Shown here in pieces: positions 13,951-22,859 of a stretch of DNA of 39,994 nucleotides (position 1 is its first letter; every line of letters begins with the position of its first letter). Below the pieces are notes generated by a model. The model was not told the DNA's origin and made no database searches. It saw only the letters and a program-made list of their open reading frames with translations. The DNA comes from a virus. The position numbers and the translations under genes are program-made. The DNA is taken from positions 1 through 39,994 of IMG/VR virus record IMGVR_UViG_3300023500_000250; one strand, 5' to 3'.

Positions 13951-15451
13951 GGTGGTTTACCTCTATTTTGGCGCTTAAGGCAGGGCTTAATTCACCACGG
14001 GCTTCGAGTGCATTGGCTATGTTCATTTGCCCTTCCAGCCAACCCAGCACCACTGCACTTAGGGTATTAACATGGGTTAAGTTCAGCACAAACGTGCCCG
14101 ACTCAAACACGCTTAGGGCTTGATAAAAGGTATCAACATTAGTGCCCTCTAACGCAAAACTGCCGTTATTAACCGTTAATTTAATGGTGGGCGTGCTGTT
14201 TATAGCGCTGGGATTTAAGGCAAAGCTGCTGCTTAAAATAGTGCTAATCGAGTGTTTTAAAACATCAAGATTAGAAGGTGATAACGCAAAACTGGCGCTG
14301 TTAATTTGTGCTTTTAACGCATTCACCACGGCTGAATTAACCGCCGATAAATTAAGCACAAACGCACCCGAACTGGACACGCTTAAATGGCTTTTTAAGC
14401 TATCAATGCTACCACCAGACAACACAAAAGAAGCCGATTGCGCAGAGGATGAAAAATTAACCGCTAATGAAATATTGCTGGGGTTAACATCAAAGGCATT
14501 GGCTGTGATCGCACTGCGATAGGTTTTAAGCGAGCTTAATAATGATGTGTTAATGTTAAATGTGTTGCTGTTAATGGTGCTAAGTGCTTCTAGCGATGTT
14601 TTAACGTTTGAAGCCAACGCATTAAATGAGTGCGTTGCAATGCTTGAACGCGTTGTTTTAAGTGAATCAATTAAATTTTGAGATACTATAAAATTAGCGG
14701 TATTAATGGAGCTTAATGAATTTTTTAAAGTATCTAATGATGCAGATGCAGCACTAAATGATGCGCTTTGAATGTTAGAAACAATAGCAGTAATGCCAGG
14801 GATACCCGCAATAGCAAACTGAAAACTGGCCGAACTGTCAGCGACGTTAGATGTGACTGTTGCCGTACCCGTTGCGCCTACAGATTGCTGATCTTTTGTT
14901 CCCCAGCAACTAGATACCGTTCCTGCCGACACATTGTATTGAAGCTCTGCGCGCTCCGTCCACCCTGTGCCACTCACGTTAAACGGAAACCCATCACCGC
15001 CGTCAAACGCTAGCACGTAAAAAACCAAACTATCGGGGGCTGTCGTCGTTAAACCAGAAATTGGCTGAGATGTGCTATTTGAGTTTTGTTGAGTTTGCGA
15101 TGAAACGATAATGGCAGCCGTGTTATCAACACCGCTAATTCTAAGATACCAGCCGACCGCTTCAGTGGTAGACGCCGCGTAAGATACGTTTTGTGTTGCA
15201 CTCTCTGTGCCGTTTGCGACACGCTCAAAAACAGATATGCGAGCATCAACAGCACCGCCCGTTCCGGCCTCTTTAAGTTCAGCCCAGCCGCTTGGTGTGT
15301 TAATTTTGGATGCGCCACTATACGGGTTATCTGTTGCGACTATTAATAGCAAGCGTTCGCCCACCACCACGCCTGCGGGCTTAGTAAGCGTAATTGTGCC
15401 ACTGCTTGCTCCCGTGGCGGGTGTAAAACCTTCTATTAATGGAATAGTCAT
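13943..15451 (-). CDS. virion protein with beta-sandwich head and eleven 22-residue repeats
   Basis: 502 aa. Residues 1-220 are a Gly/Ser/Thr-rich beta-sandwich region (TITLTKPAGVVVGERLLLIV, WTERAEL), a fold common in phage adhesins. Residues about 229-474 are eleven tandem units of 22 residues (two of them 24) with the pattern S-x-x-F-x-L-x-x-S-x-(I/L/V)-(D/N)-x-L-K-x-x-(L/I)-S-x-I-x. The last 28 residues form a charged helix. The start shares its A with the preceding stop (TAATG). It lies between the tube-region genes and the lysis cassette, not with the fibres. Possibly a tail-associated adhesin or decoration rod; family not recognised. Confidence 0.65.
   Translation of the reverse strand: MTIPLIEGFTPATGASSGTITLTKPAGVVVGERLLLIVATDNPYSGASKINTPSGWAELKEAGTGGAVDARISVFERVANGTESATQNVSYAASTTEAVGWYLRISGVDNTAAIIVSSQTQQNSNSTSQPISGLTTTAPDSLVFYVLAFDGGDGFPFNVSGTGWTERAELQYNVSAGTVSSCWGTKDQQSVGATGTATVTSNVADSSASFQFAIAGIPGITAIVSNIQSASFSAASASLDTLKNSLSSINTANFIVSQNLIDSLKTTRSSIATHSFNALASNVKTSLEALSTINSNTFNINTSLLSSLKTYRSAITANAFDVNPSNISLAVNFSSSAQSASFVLSGGSIDSLKSHLSVSSSGAFVLNLSAVNSAVVNALKAQINSASFALSPSNLDVLKHSISTILSSSFALNPSAINSTPTIKLTVNNGSFALEGTNVDTFYQALSVFESGTFVLNLTHVNTLSAVVLGWLEGQMNIANALEARGELSPALSAKIEVNHHA
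14030..14767 (-). repeat. coding tandem repeat, 11 units of about 66 bp
   Basis: The units are protein-level repeats: a central aromatic Phe at position 4, hydrophobics at 6, 11, 14, 18 and 21, and Ser/Asn elsewhere. Nine units are 22 residues and two (unit 7 and unit 11) are 24. The DNA has diverged, so the array is old rather than slippage-prone. Confidence 0.7.
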
Positions 15452-15912
15452 TAGTCAGCAGCTAGCTTAATCAACTCTAGTTTTACTTTTAACGCGCTTA
15501 AATCTGGCGCTTGATAAATTGTTTCTGTGCCATCGGCTGTAAAAGATTGAATCGCGATTTTATTATCAGCATTAACCGGCAAACTATTGACGGCCTCTGC
15601 AATTGCAGTAACGATTGAGTTTCTAAGCGCGTCATAATCGGCTTTAAAATCGGCACTTGGCGTTAATGTTTGCGATGCCGCATAATTAGCAAGCAGTACT
15701 ACCCACGGCGCTGGAAAATTAACAGAATCGGGCATTTGCCCTAAAATCGATTTAAGCGTAGGAATAACATCGCTAGTGAGATAATTATAATAAACGCCCC
15801 CCATATCAATTCTAATTATTGCCCTTTCTGAACAATCAAAGCTTGCTTTAGCGGCTGATTTTAAGCGGCTGTAAGTCTCGCTAACTGTATTTTGATTTGC
15901 TATTAATGACAT
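15451..15912 (-). CDS. hypothetical structural protein
   Basis: 153 aa. Mixed helix and strand, with RIDMGGVYYNYLTSDVIPTL and PWVVLLANYAASQTLTPSAD visible. Neither membrane segment nor signal peptide is seen. It sits just upstream of the repeat protein and shares the TAATG junction with it, so the two are probably made in fixed ratio. I do not recognise the family. Confidence 0.55.
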   Translation of the reverse strand: MSLIANQNTVSETYSRLKSAAKASFDCSERAIIRIDMGGVYYNYLTSDVIPTLKSILGQMPDSVNFPAPWVVLLANYAASQTLTPSADFKADYDALRNSIVTAIAEAVNSLPVNADNKIAIQSFTADGTETIYQAPDLSALKVKLELIKLAAD

Positions 15913-15940
15913 AATAAACTCTATTTAATTTCGTTATTAA

Positions 15941-16192
15941 TTAACCTTGCTTAGCACCCATAGCAATAGCAAACGCCTTAATGCCACTGCGCAGCTCTGT
16001 AATGCGTTCGGCATCTTGCATGGCCTCAATATTTAAATTAGCTTTTAGGTCTTCTAATTTTTCAATATCAAGCTGTAAATCAGCCATTTCTGCGGTCACT
16101 AAACCACGCGTTAACATCAAGCCTTTAAGCTCTTTTTCAGCCTTTTCTTTTGCTGCAAAAATCTCAGGGTGTTTGTCTTTGTTATGAATCAT
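15941..16192 (-). CDS. small coiled-coil protein
   Basis: 83 aa, strongly helical with heptad-like spacing from residue 10 to 70 (AAKEKAEKELKGLMLTRGLV, then LQLDIEKLEDLKANLNIEAM). No other motif. It lies in the late operon between two structural genes, 10 bases after one and 28 before the next. It may act as a scaffold or chaperone for its neighbours. Confidence 0.6.
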   Translation of the reverse strand: MIHNKDKHPEIFAAKEKAEKELKGLMLTRGLVTAEMADLQLDIEKLEDLKANLNIEAMQDAERITELRSGIKAFAIAMGAKQG

Positions 16193-16202
16193 GATTTAGC
16201 CC

Positions 16203-16622
16203 TTAAATTAATGTGAATAAATTGGTTAACACGTGAAACACAAACGGTTCGCCATCGTTTAGCGTTACGCTTTGCCCGTGGTCGTAAAAACCAATCACTT
16301 TTTTGGTGGGTGAGGTGTCGTTATATAAAACCATGTAACGAAACGGCCCTAGCTGCCCACCACTGGCAGTAAACGTAATATCTGTTGCATTTAAAGTGGC
16401 CGTACCGCCCACTTGCCCATAGCTGTTTAAGGTGTCTTCACCACCGGGCGTGTAGCCGCTGGCGGCGGCTGGTGCTGCATGGGCTGTGACGGCATCAAAT
16501 ACAGTTTGCCCGACAACCGGCAACACATTAGTCAGCGCCACTTTTAGGGTGTCGGTGTCTAAATTGTGGCCTTTTTTACCCAGCTCACCCACAAACTCTT
16601 CAAATTTTTGTAACGTTGGCAT
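16203..16622 (-). CDS. hypothetical structural protein after the tail tube gene
   Basis: 139 aa. N-terminal helix (LQKFEEFVGELGKKGHNLDT), then a Gly/Thr-rich beta region and PFRYMVLYNDTSPTKKVIGF. The layout resembles small phage proteins that present a beta sandwich, often linked to tail or head decoration. Position just after the tube gene fits a tail role. Function not known. Confidence 0.6.
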   Translation of the reverse strand: MPTLQKFEEFVGELGKKGHNLDTDTLKVALTNVLPVVGQTVFDAVTAHAAPAAASGYTPGGEDTLNSYGQVGGTATLNATDITFTASGGQLGPFRYMVLYNDTSPTKKVIGFYDHGQSVTLNDGEPFVFHVLTNLFTLI

Positions 16623-16630
16623 GATGTCTC

Positions 16631-17080
16631 CTAGCTATTACGCGTATCGTGATCGGATAGATAAGGCACGCCGTTAATGCGTACAAAATCGGCACTGGTT
16701 ACTTCAAAGGCTATTTTATGTTTCTGCTTTTCACTGCCTTTCGGGTCAATGTTGATTAAATCAGACACATTTAATAAGCAACCATAAAGCTCTACTTTTT
16801 GGCTTTGCCCTGTTACTGCTGCACTTAAAACAATATCAAACGGCTCTAACTCTCTAAACGATCCGGCAGACTTTGCAGCCGCTATAATTAAATTAAAGTT
16901 TTTACTGTCCAGCTCTAAATCACCCGCTGCACTCACATCACCATTAACCCAGCCATCGGGCACACCACCTGTTGATGTGGTTTTACGGTTGTCGGTAATG
17001 TTGGCGCTTAAGCTTTCAATACGTACCAGTAAATCACCCACCATTACGTCAAAATCTTGTCCACTAATATGTTGTCCCAT
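16631..17080 (-). CDS. tail tube protein (DUF2597-type)
   Basis: 149 aa. Opens with MGQHISGQDFDVMVGDLLVR, followed by an alternating beta pattern and DSKNFNLIIAAAKSAGSFRE and then PFDIVLSAAVTG. Size, beta-barrel style and position 10 bases after the sheath gene match the tube protein FII of contractile tails; I recall the family as DUF2597 in HP1/K139-like phages. It polymerises into the inner tube. Confidence 0.8.
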   Translation of the reverse strand: MGQHISGQDFDVMVGDLLVRIESLSANITDNRKTTSTGGVPDGWVNGDVSAAGDLELDSKNFNLIIAAAKSAGSFRELEPFDIVLSAAVTGQSQKVELYGCLLNVSDLINIDPKGSEKQKHKIAFEVTSADFVRINGVPYLSDHDTRNS

Positions 17081-17090
17081 GAGTTATCTC

Positions 17091-18212
17091 CTATGAAGTG
17101 GGTGCGCTTAAATCAAGCATAATGTTTGCGGTAATATCTTTTGGGATGTTAAACGGACGTGCCACCATAAAAATATTCACTTTAGTTCTCGTTACCCATT
17201 GAATGGCAATATCACCATCTTGTGGTGTTTGCAGTTCTGCCGGAAACGGTATGCCGTTAAACTCAAAGCTTTTACTCATTTCAAGCAAGGGTCGCATAAG
17301 CTTACTGCTTGCCCATGCTTCGCCCACTGGGCTACTGTTAAACTGTCGGTTACCCATCAAGCTAATAAGCACAATGCGTACGGCCCGGGCGGCTTTGTCT
17401 ACCACGCGTAGGTTTTCAATTACTTCATAATCACCGGCGGGCACATCAAGCATTTGGCCATCGCTCCAATACACCCCAGGGTAATCGGCATAAAAAGCAG
17501 GTACGCTAAAACGTTGGTCATTTAATGCTTTTGCATGAGCGTTGTTGTAAATAATGCCGGCACTATCTACGGGTAATGTTGATAAGTCTTGCCCTACAAT
17601 ACTGCCAGTGGCCACACGCATGGGTGTGTCGGCAATGCTCACTGCTTGGTTGCATAAGCGGCCTGCATAAATACCCACGGCATCGTCATAAATGTACGGC
17701 ACAATACCCACATGAAATGCACTTAAACCAGCGGTTAAATCATTAATGGCCCCAATGTACGTGGCCCATGTTTGCGTACCTGCATCAATCGCAACAGCCG
17801 CGGCAATAAACAGCACACGGCGACCATAGGCGCTATTAATTTCTATAACCTTAGCGTGCATGGCGGTTAAATCGGCTTGCGCTGCTACCGGTGTGCACAC
17901 CACAATCATTTCGACTTTTAAGTTTTCGTTCATGGCTAAATTAACGGGTGCATCCCACAGCGCACCATCCGCCACGGGTATTGCCGCACATGCCCAGTTT
18001 TGCCCGGCATTAAGCTTGGCGGCTTTAACCTGACGTTTTATTTCGCTGTCGGCTGCGCCTAGTTCAACGTCTAAATCACTGTCGGTGTTTAAATATAAAA
18101 GGGTGCCAACATTGGTAGCACCCACACCGATAAATAAACAAAAATTTTCGACTGTGGGAAATGCCCCTTGTTGTAAATTGAGTGCGTTTACCGTTATTTT
18201 ACCTAGTGACAT
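17091..18212 (-). CDS. tail sheath protein (DUF2586-type)
   Basis: 373 aa. Begins MSLGKITVNALNLQQGAFPT, and has an alpha/beta core (VEMIVVCTPVAAQADLTAMH, VLFIAAAVAIDAGTQTWATY) and a C-terminal DIAIQWVTRTKVNIFMVARP strand typical of sheath domains. It is a little shorter than P2 FI, as in HP1-like phages; I recall the family as DUF2586. It forms the contractile outer tail. It overlaps the gpS-like gene by 14 bases. Confidence 0.85.
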   Translation of the reverse strand: MSLGKITVNALNLQQGAFPTVENFCLFIGVGATNVGTLLYLNTDSDLDVELGAADSEIKRQVKAAKLNAGQNWACAAIPVADGALWDAPVNLAMNENLKVEMIVVCTPVAAQADLTAMHAKVIEINSAYGRRVLFIAAAVAIDAGTQTWATYIGAINDLTAGLSAFHVGIVPYIYDDAVGIYAGRLCNQAVSIADTPMRVATGSIVGQDLSTLPVDSAGIIYNNAHAKALNDQRFSVPAFYADYPGVYWSDGQMLDVPAGDYEVIENLRVVDKAARAVRIVLISLMGNRQFNSSPVGEAWASSKLMRPLLEMSKSFEFNGIPFPAELQTPQDGDIAIQWVTRTKVNIFMVARPFNIPKDITANIMLDLSAPTS

Positions 18213-18867
18213 ACTGTATCTCCCGTGTCATGTCTTTCATTGTTTTTTCTATGTATTGAGTCACTTCACGTGAAGTAGCCCCTAAAAATGATCGTGCTGG
18301 AATTTTTGTTTCCCAACTGCTTTTTATGCTGGCACCTTGTTGCTCGCGCAAATAACGCAATGCCATACCGGCTTGGCCTATCTTCATATTGCTTTGCACC
18401 CATTTAAGCGAGGGTGTTTTATCGCGCTTGCCATTTTTGGTTTTAATGCTGTAACCGGCAGCTCTTAACGCTTTTGCTTGTCTGCGCGTGGCTGGTGCGT
18501 TACGTCCTTTGCCTTTTTTAAGGGCTGAAGCGGTAATTTTGTCGGTGTGGCCAAACTGGTGCTTTGCCGCAATGCTGGCATTTTTGCTACTGCTAAAGCC
18601 AATGGTCGCGTGGGTGGCATTGTTGTTAACCACTTTTAAGCCCTTAACCAAACGGCTGAGCATTTTGCGCGTGCGTTTGCGTTGGCGTGCCACAAAGGGC
18701 TTGCCCTGCAAATCGGTTTGGTTTTTAACGTGTTTTTTGCTGTCACGTATCACCAATTTAGCCACCCGAAACAACAAACGTCTGCGGCTGTTTTTAGGCA
18801 TGGCTAAAATTTGCATCTGCTTTTTTAGCGGCAATAACCCCGTTATTTTTACGCTAGTTTGAAGCAC
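18199..18867 (-). CDS. virion morphogenesis/tail completion protein, gpS-like
   Basis: 222 aa, very basic. The segment RVAKLVIRDSKKHVKNQTD with GKPFVARQRKRTRKMLSRLV and later IAAKHQFGHTDK is the signature of the phage virion morphogenesis family (P2 gpS). C-terminal PARSFLGATSREVTQYIEK also fits, since this family ends with a conserved R-x-FLG-x-S/T motif. It acts in tail termination or head-tail joining. Overlaps both neighbours by 14 bases. Confidence 0.88.
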   Translation of the reverse strand: MLQTSVKITGLLPLKKQMQILAMPKNSRRRLLFRVAKLVIRDSKKHVKNQTDLQGKPFVARQRKRTRKMLSRLVKGLKVVNNNATHATIGFSSSKNASIAAKHQFGHTDKITASALKKGKGRNAPATRRQAKALRAAGYSIKTKNGKRDKTPSLKWVQSNMKIGQAGMALRYLREQQGASIKSSWETKIPARSFLGATSREVTQYIEKTMKDMTREIQYVTR

Positions 18868-19315
18868 GGTTTACCTCTCCCTCTTGCGCATAATCGGTTG
18901 TTACATCATCCAAACGCCATATTTTTGCGTTAAAACGAATCGTGCCTGCTGGGTCTTTTACCACTGTAATGTTTTCACTAAACTCAATGCTGATTTCAAC
19001 ATCGGCCCGTTTGTCGTCAATCACATCCACATCGGTGCTGGGCTGCGCTATCTCGTCGTCTTCATCACTGGGGTTGTTGTCCATTAACCAAGCACACACA
19101 TGAGCGAACAACAGCTCAGGCGCATGTTTGGCATGGGGAAAGTTTTCAATTGAAATAACGCCGGTATAGGTTTGGCGAAACAAAATAATCCCATCGTGGC
19201 CCAAGTTTTTACCGCACGGCACTATTTTAGGGTCTTCAACAAACGTATCTATTTGCTCAGCAGCGACTAAATTAAGTTGGGTAATAAACGCCGTTATTTG
19301 GTCTAATTTTTTCAT
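18854..19315 (-). CDS. tail completion protein, gpR-like
   Basis: 153 aa. A beta-rich core with YTGVISIENFPHAKHAPELL and FAHVCAWLMDNNP is the P2 gpR pattern. It is followed by an acidic linker and a C-terminal strand pair. Its start overlaps the head completion gene as ATGA. It lies directly before gpS, as in P2. The role is tail completion at the head-proximal end. Confidence 0.8.
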   Translation of the reverse strand: MKKLDQITAFITQLNLVAAEQIDTFVEDPKIVPCGKNLGHDGIILFRQTYTGVISIENFPHAKHAPELLFAHVCAWLMDNNPSDEDDEIAQPSTDVDVIDDKRADVEISIEFSENITVVKDPAGTIRFNAKIWRLDDVTTDYAQEGEVNRASN

Positions 19316-19809
19316 ATCAGCGCCACTTGCACATCGGCTTGAGACATCGGCTCAGCCGTGGGGATTATGTTAATAATCAGTGAGCGAATGCTAAATTGGC
19401 TTTCATCAAGCCAATGCTGTTCGGTCATTAAATCTTGGTCGTGTTGGTCTTGGGTTTTTTTAGTGCCTGTGGTTACAAATTGCTCTAACAGTGATGCTTT
19501 AGTACGTGCAAACACGGCATGTTGATAAAGCACCATTAACAATTCGTCGTCGCCTTGCGTTATTGAGTTATCGTCTAAATAGTCCTCAAACGTGGCGTGT
19601 GCCAAAGCAACCATGGCGGCTTTAGCATCGGCTAATTTTTCGTTAACGCGCACTATGGCCATCACCAATGCGGTTTTAATAACACCTTCATCCACTTCGC
19701 TTGGTACGCGGTACTTACCCATCAGATCGCCCAGAGCTAACGTTGGCCAAAAGCCATCATTAGCCACGGGGGCATCACTGGTTAACTTGGGTTTACCGCT
19801 AAAAGCCAT
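19312..19809 (-). CDS. head completion/stabilisation protein, gpL-like
   Basis: 165 aa, helical. DGFWPTLALGDLMGKYRVPS near residue 17 followed by long helices (ALVMAIVRVNEKLADAKAAM) and the WLDESQFSIRSLI segment match P2 gpL, which seals the packaged head. Order terminase small subunit, gpL, gpR, gpS is the P2 order. There is an unusual 158-base spacer between this gene and the terminase gene before it. Confidence 0.88.
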   Translation of the reverse strand: MAFSGKPKLTSDAPVANDGFWPTLALGDLMGKYRVPSEVDEGVIKTALVMAIVRVNEKLADAKAAMVALAHATFEDYLDDNSITQGDDELLMVLYQHAVFARTKASLLEQFVTTGTKKTQDQHDQDLMTEQHWLDESQFSIRSLIINIIPTAEPMSQADVQVALI

Positions 19810-19861
19810 GGTTTAAGTCTCTGTTTTAACCCTCTCATTGAGGACGTTTATTAAATTAGGT

Positions 19862-19929
19862 AGCAGGAGCAAAGCTCGATTAAGATTAAATGATTACAAT
19901 AATCTCATCGGGTTTGCCCAACTCCTGCT
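19862..19929. repeat. nested inverted repeats in the spacer 19810-19967 between terminase small subunit and gpL genes
   Basis: AGCAGGAG (19862-19869) pairs with CTCCTGCT (19922-19929), and GATTA-CAA-TAATC (19892-19904) lies between them. The arms could form a cruciform or an RNA hairpin with a structured loop. No T-run follows, so it is not a simple terminator. Nothing else is recognised in the spacer. Confidence 0.45.
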
Positions 19930-19967
19930 GAGTGGAGCTGTTGCAGTTTATTTAAAAAGTAAAATGC

Positions 19968-20846
19968 CTATTCAGTTGGCTCTGAATCCGTTTTTTCCGT
20001 TTGCTCCTGGTCTTCCTTAACTTCCTTCTCTGGAATCAGTTTTAATGCTTTGGCTTTTAAGGTTTTTACGCCTGCCTTTTCAGGGTTAACCGTTTCAGCC
20101 CTGGTGCAAAAATCAACCGCGTTTTTATATTGCTCTTCACGCATAGCGTGCTTGGCTAGCATCACTAAATTTTTACTCACAACGGCGGGGTGTAAATCCC
20201 AATCATTATTTTCAACCGCATTCACCCAATCACTTAAATAAGGGTTAGCGCCTTGGTCATTGGCTAATGCAACATTAGCCCAGTCATAAACGCTATCAGC
20301 GATAAACGTGGGTAAATCGCGATCAAACTTAGTGGGCATCACTTGCATATTGGTTTTTAATAAATAAACACCCAATTTTAAAGCCGCTTCTATTTGCCCA
20401 ATATCAAATAACCAAATACACACAATCACAGCCACGTCATTAGGGTAGTTGTGGCAAGCCTCAACATAGTTTTTAACAAACGGTAAATAATCGTTAATTA
20501 ACTCGGCTTTAATGGCTGCTTTATCGCCTAAATCTTTAGCGCCTGCTATGCGCGTTAAATGAACGCTCATTGCTGCTTGCATCATGTCTAACGTTGCAAG
20601 TTCGGCGTTTTTAATCTCAGCAATGGCGGTTTGATCATCCGCGCTTAAATCAATCGCTACGGCATAAGGGTTGGGTTTCCCCTCATCTTCTGCTGTGTCA
20701 ATTTGCTGTTGTTTAATCACATCAATACGGTTAAACGTGCGCGTGCTTTCGCCACTGCCACCTTTTGCATTGGCATAAGGGCTTTTGTCACCAGTCTCTT
20801 GTGCTGCGGCTACTTGAGCCGCCTTAATTTTTTCAATTTTTGTCAT
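19968..20846 (-). CDS. terminase endonuclease small subunit, gpM-like
   Basis: 292 aa. Helical and acidic, with TLDMMQAAMSVHLTRIAGAK, LPFVKNYVEACHNYPNDVAV, VCIWLFDIGQIEAALKLGVY and then FIADSVYDWANV, the run characteristic of P2 gpM. The C-terminal 50 residues are Glu/Lys-rich. With the ATPase encoded at 23021 it cuts DNA at cos and packages it. It follows the major capsid gene, as in P2. Confidence 0.9.
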   Translation of the reverse strand: MTKIEKIKAAQVAAAQETGDKSPYANAKGGSGESTRTFNRIDVIKQQQIDTAEDEGKPNPYAVAIDLSADDQTAIAEIKNAELATLDMMQAAMSVHLTRIAGAKDLGDKAAIKAELINDYLPFVKNYVEACHNYPNDVAVIVCIWLFDIGQIEAALKLGVYLLKTNMQVMPTKFDRDLPTFIADSVYDWANVALANDQGANPYLSDWVNAVENNDWDLHPAVVSKNLVMLAKHAMREEQYKNAVDFCTRAETVNPEKAGVKTLKAKALKLIPEKEVKEDQEQTEKTDSEPTE

Positions 20847-20884
20847 TGCTTTTTACCTAATTTAAAAGGAGAAATAATTAAGTT

Positions 20885-21910
20885 TTATTCAAACTCAATC
20901 ACTTCAGCAAAGGCCATTAACTCTTCGTCTTCCACCACATACCCTTGATTAACGCTGTTAAAATCTTGCACTTCATTTTTCTCGGGCTTGTCTTTTTGCA
21001 AGCGACGAACAGAGCTATCTTGATAATAAATACTTAAGTTATTAAAGGTCGTTACGACCACAGAGCTTTGTGGGAAAAACGCTGGGCTCATTGTTGGCAT
21101 ACCGGCATAGGCTTTAGTAATTCGCCCCGATAACATCGCTTTTTCTGTTGGTGTATTGCCGTTCATGGCTAAATACGTTTCTTCTTGATACGATAAAACG
21201 TCAGAGCCGACTAGCAGCACTAAATTAGGGTTTTGGCGGTGATAAATCGGCAGCATTTGTTTGACGTTATGCGCCAAATCATCTAAATTTTTAAATGAAG
21301 AGTTAGGCCCAATCTTTACAGAACCTACGCCATTACCCAGTAAATACTGAGAACCGCCGTTAAATAACCGCATAATTTGCAACCAACCAATATTCACATC
21401 TTGCAATAATGGGTTAGCACCAATGTTTGTCGCTGTGGCCGCCGATGTGCCAGACCAACCAATTTGCAACATATCGTTACCAATCGCTTGGCGCACTAGA
21501 GTCATATAACGCTGGCGAAAATCTGGAAACTTTGCCCAAGCATCAATGAGCGCATATTTTAGAGCGACATCAAATTCAGTCGGAAATAATTCATAAGGGA
21601 TGGCAGCGGTATCGACTAAATGCTTGGGTGCTCGTTCACCCGCTCCACTAGTATCAGTTCGACTGGCAACACGACCCGTTAGGCTCATACCAATTTTCTC
21701 ACCCTTAATCTCGGTCACGGGTAACACATTAATCATGCGTAAAAATTCGTTACCGTCTTCTACAATTTTATTGTAAATCCGTTGGTTGACCGTTGGCGTG
21801 GCGGCATAGTGCTGCCCAGCGGTTGGCACGCCGGCTGGCATACCAAAGGCTTTAGCCGTGTTTGCAAAATGCTCGTCTAACGCTTTTCTAGCTAATGCAC
21901 TTAAATTCAT
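20885..21910 (-). CDS. major capsid protein, gpN-like
   Basis: 341 aa. Opening MNLSALARKALDEHFANTAK and the following VNQRIYNKIVEDGNEFLRMI with VLPVTEIKGEKIGM are the P2 gpN signature; later GWSGTSAAT and YLAMNGNTPTEKAMLSGRI also fit. The protein takes the HK97 fold and is normally trimmed by the protease domain of the scaffold encoded upstream. Length is close to P2 N (357 aa). Confidence 0.95.
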   Translation of the reverse strand: MNLSALARKALDEHFANTAKAFGMPAGVPTAGQHYAATPTVNQRIYNKIVEDGNEFLRMINVLPVTEIKGEKIGMSLTGRVASRTDTSGAGERAPKHLVDTAAIPYELFPTEFDVALKYALIDAWAKFPDFRQRYMTLVRQAIGNDMLQIGWSGTSAATATNIGANPLLQDVNIGWLQIMRLFNGGSQYLLGNGVGSVKIGPNSSFKNLDDLAHNVKQMLPIYHRQNPNLVLLVGSDVLSYQEETYLAMNGNTPTEKAMLSGRITKAYAGMPTMSPAFFPQSSVVVTTFNNLSIYYQDSSVRRLQKDKPEKNEVQDFNSVNQGYVVEDEELMAFAEVIEFE

Positions 21911-21971
21911 AATCTTGTCCTTTTCGAGGTTATTTGTTCAGTAATATTTGTTCAGTAATTAAGGGTTAGCG

Positions 21972-22850
21972 TTACAAGCAGTCATCAACGTTGTCGCCAT
22001 TTGGCTCATCATCGATCGCGGTGCCATCTTGCTCACCCAATGCTGCCTTAAACTTTTCAGTTAACTCTTTAAGCGATGTTTCAAGGGCTTTAAATTTGTC
22101 TGCCGCATCGGTGTTTTCTTCATCACCGGCAGCGGTTAGCTTTTCTTCTAGTGCTGTAAATTTGTCGGTTAACACGGTCACGGCATCACTTAAGGCACTA
22201 AAGTTAGCGCTTTCGTCTTTATCTTCGGGCTTTTCATTATTTTCAGGCTTAACCGATAAGTCTTTAAATTGAGTTTGTAATGCGGCTAATTGAGTTTGTA
22301 ATGTGGCTAATGCTTTTTTGTCCATGTCGGTTCCGTTGTATTTGTTTAAAAAATTGGTGAACCAATTAGGAGTAGATTCATCATTAGTGTTGGTAAATTC
22401 GTGGTCAGTTGCTTCGGTGTTATCACCAAACTGAATGGCTTTGTCACCTGTTTGGCTAAAGCGCATTTCTTCTGTGGCTGCACTGGCTGGGTTGTCAGTC
22501 GCGCCCAAACCGGTTAAATAGGTTTCACCGGTGTTTCTAAAATCGTCTTTTAGCTCCATGCTGGTAAACAGCTTTTGGCCTTGTTTGTTTAGCCATAAAT
22601 ATTCATCGTTAGGGGCTAACACGGCAAATAGGTCTACCCCACCTTCGCTGTTATCTTCAACACGTAATTCAATCACCTTGCCCATGTTGTACCAGCGTGA
22701 ATGCTCTGGCCATATTAAAGCGGTGAATAATTTAGGGTCATAATTAGCGGCGGCTTGGCGTAATTGCTCGGGCTTAATCTCGCGGCCATCAACCGTGGCG
22801 CCACTGCGCCCAATGCGTTTAAAGTTTGTTCTTAAATTGCTGGTTGCCAT
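21972..22850 (-). CDS. capsid scaffold with protease domain, gpO-like
   Basis: 292 aa. N-terminal 150 residues match the P2 gpO serine protease region (RIGRSGATVDGREIKPEQLR, FTALIWPEHSRWYNMGKVIE with a His, LFTSMELKDDF with a Ser). The C-terminal half is a scaffold helix rich in Glu, Lys, Leu (LATLQTQLAALQTQFKDLSV, a small internal repeat), ending in an acidic tail. First gene of the minus-strand late operon, divergent from the terminase gene. Confidence 0.92.
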   Translation of the reverse strand: MATSNLRTNFKRIGRSGATVDGREIKPEQLRQAAANYDPKLFTALIWPEHSRWYNMGKVIELRVEDNSEGGVDLFAVLAPNDEYLWLNKQGQKLFTSMELKDDFRNTGETYLTGLGATDNPASAATEEMRFSQTGDKAIQFGDNTEATDHEFTNTNDESTPNWFTNFLNKYNGTDMDKKALATLQTQLAALQTQFKDLSVKPENNEKPEDKDESANFSALSDAVTVLTDKFTALEEKLTAAGDEENTDAADKFKALETSLKELTEKFKAALGEQDGTAIDDEPNGDNVDDCL

Positions 22851-22859
22851 GCTTCAAAA

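Noticed and set aside
19838-20020. Plus-strand 60-aa frame in the terminase-gpL spacer
   Set aside because: It runs into the end of the terminase gene antisense, and its composition is not protein-like; the inverted repeats explain the region better.
21930-21960. Tandem 14-base repeat (TTGTTCAGTAATAT) between scaffold and capsid genes, with a 12-base match near 30540
   Set aside because: Only two full copies and no symmetry; the distant match lies in codons and is probably chance.
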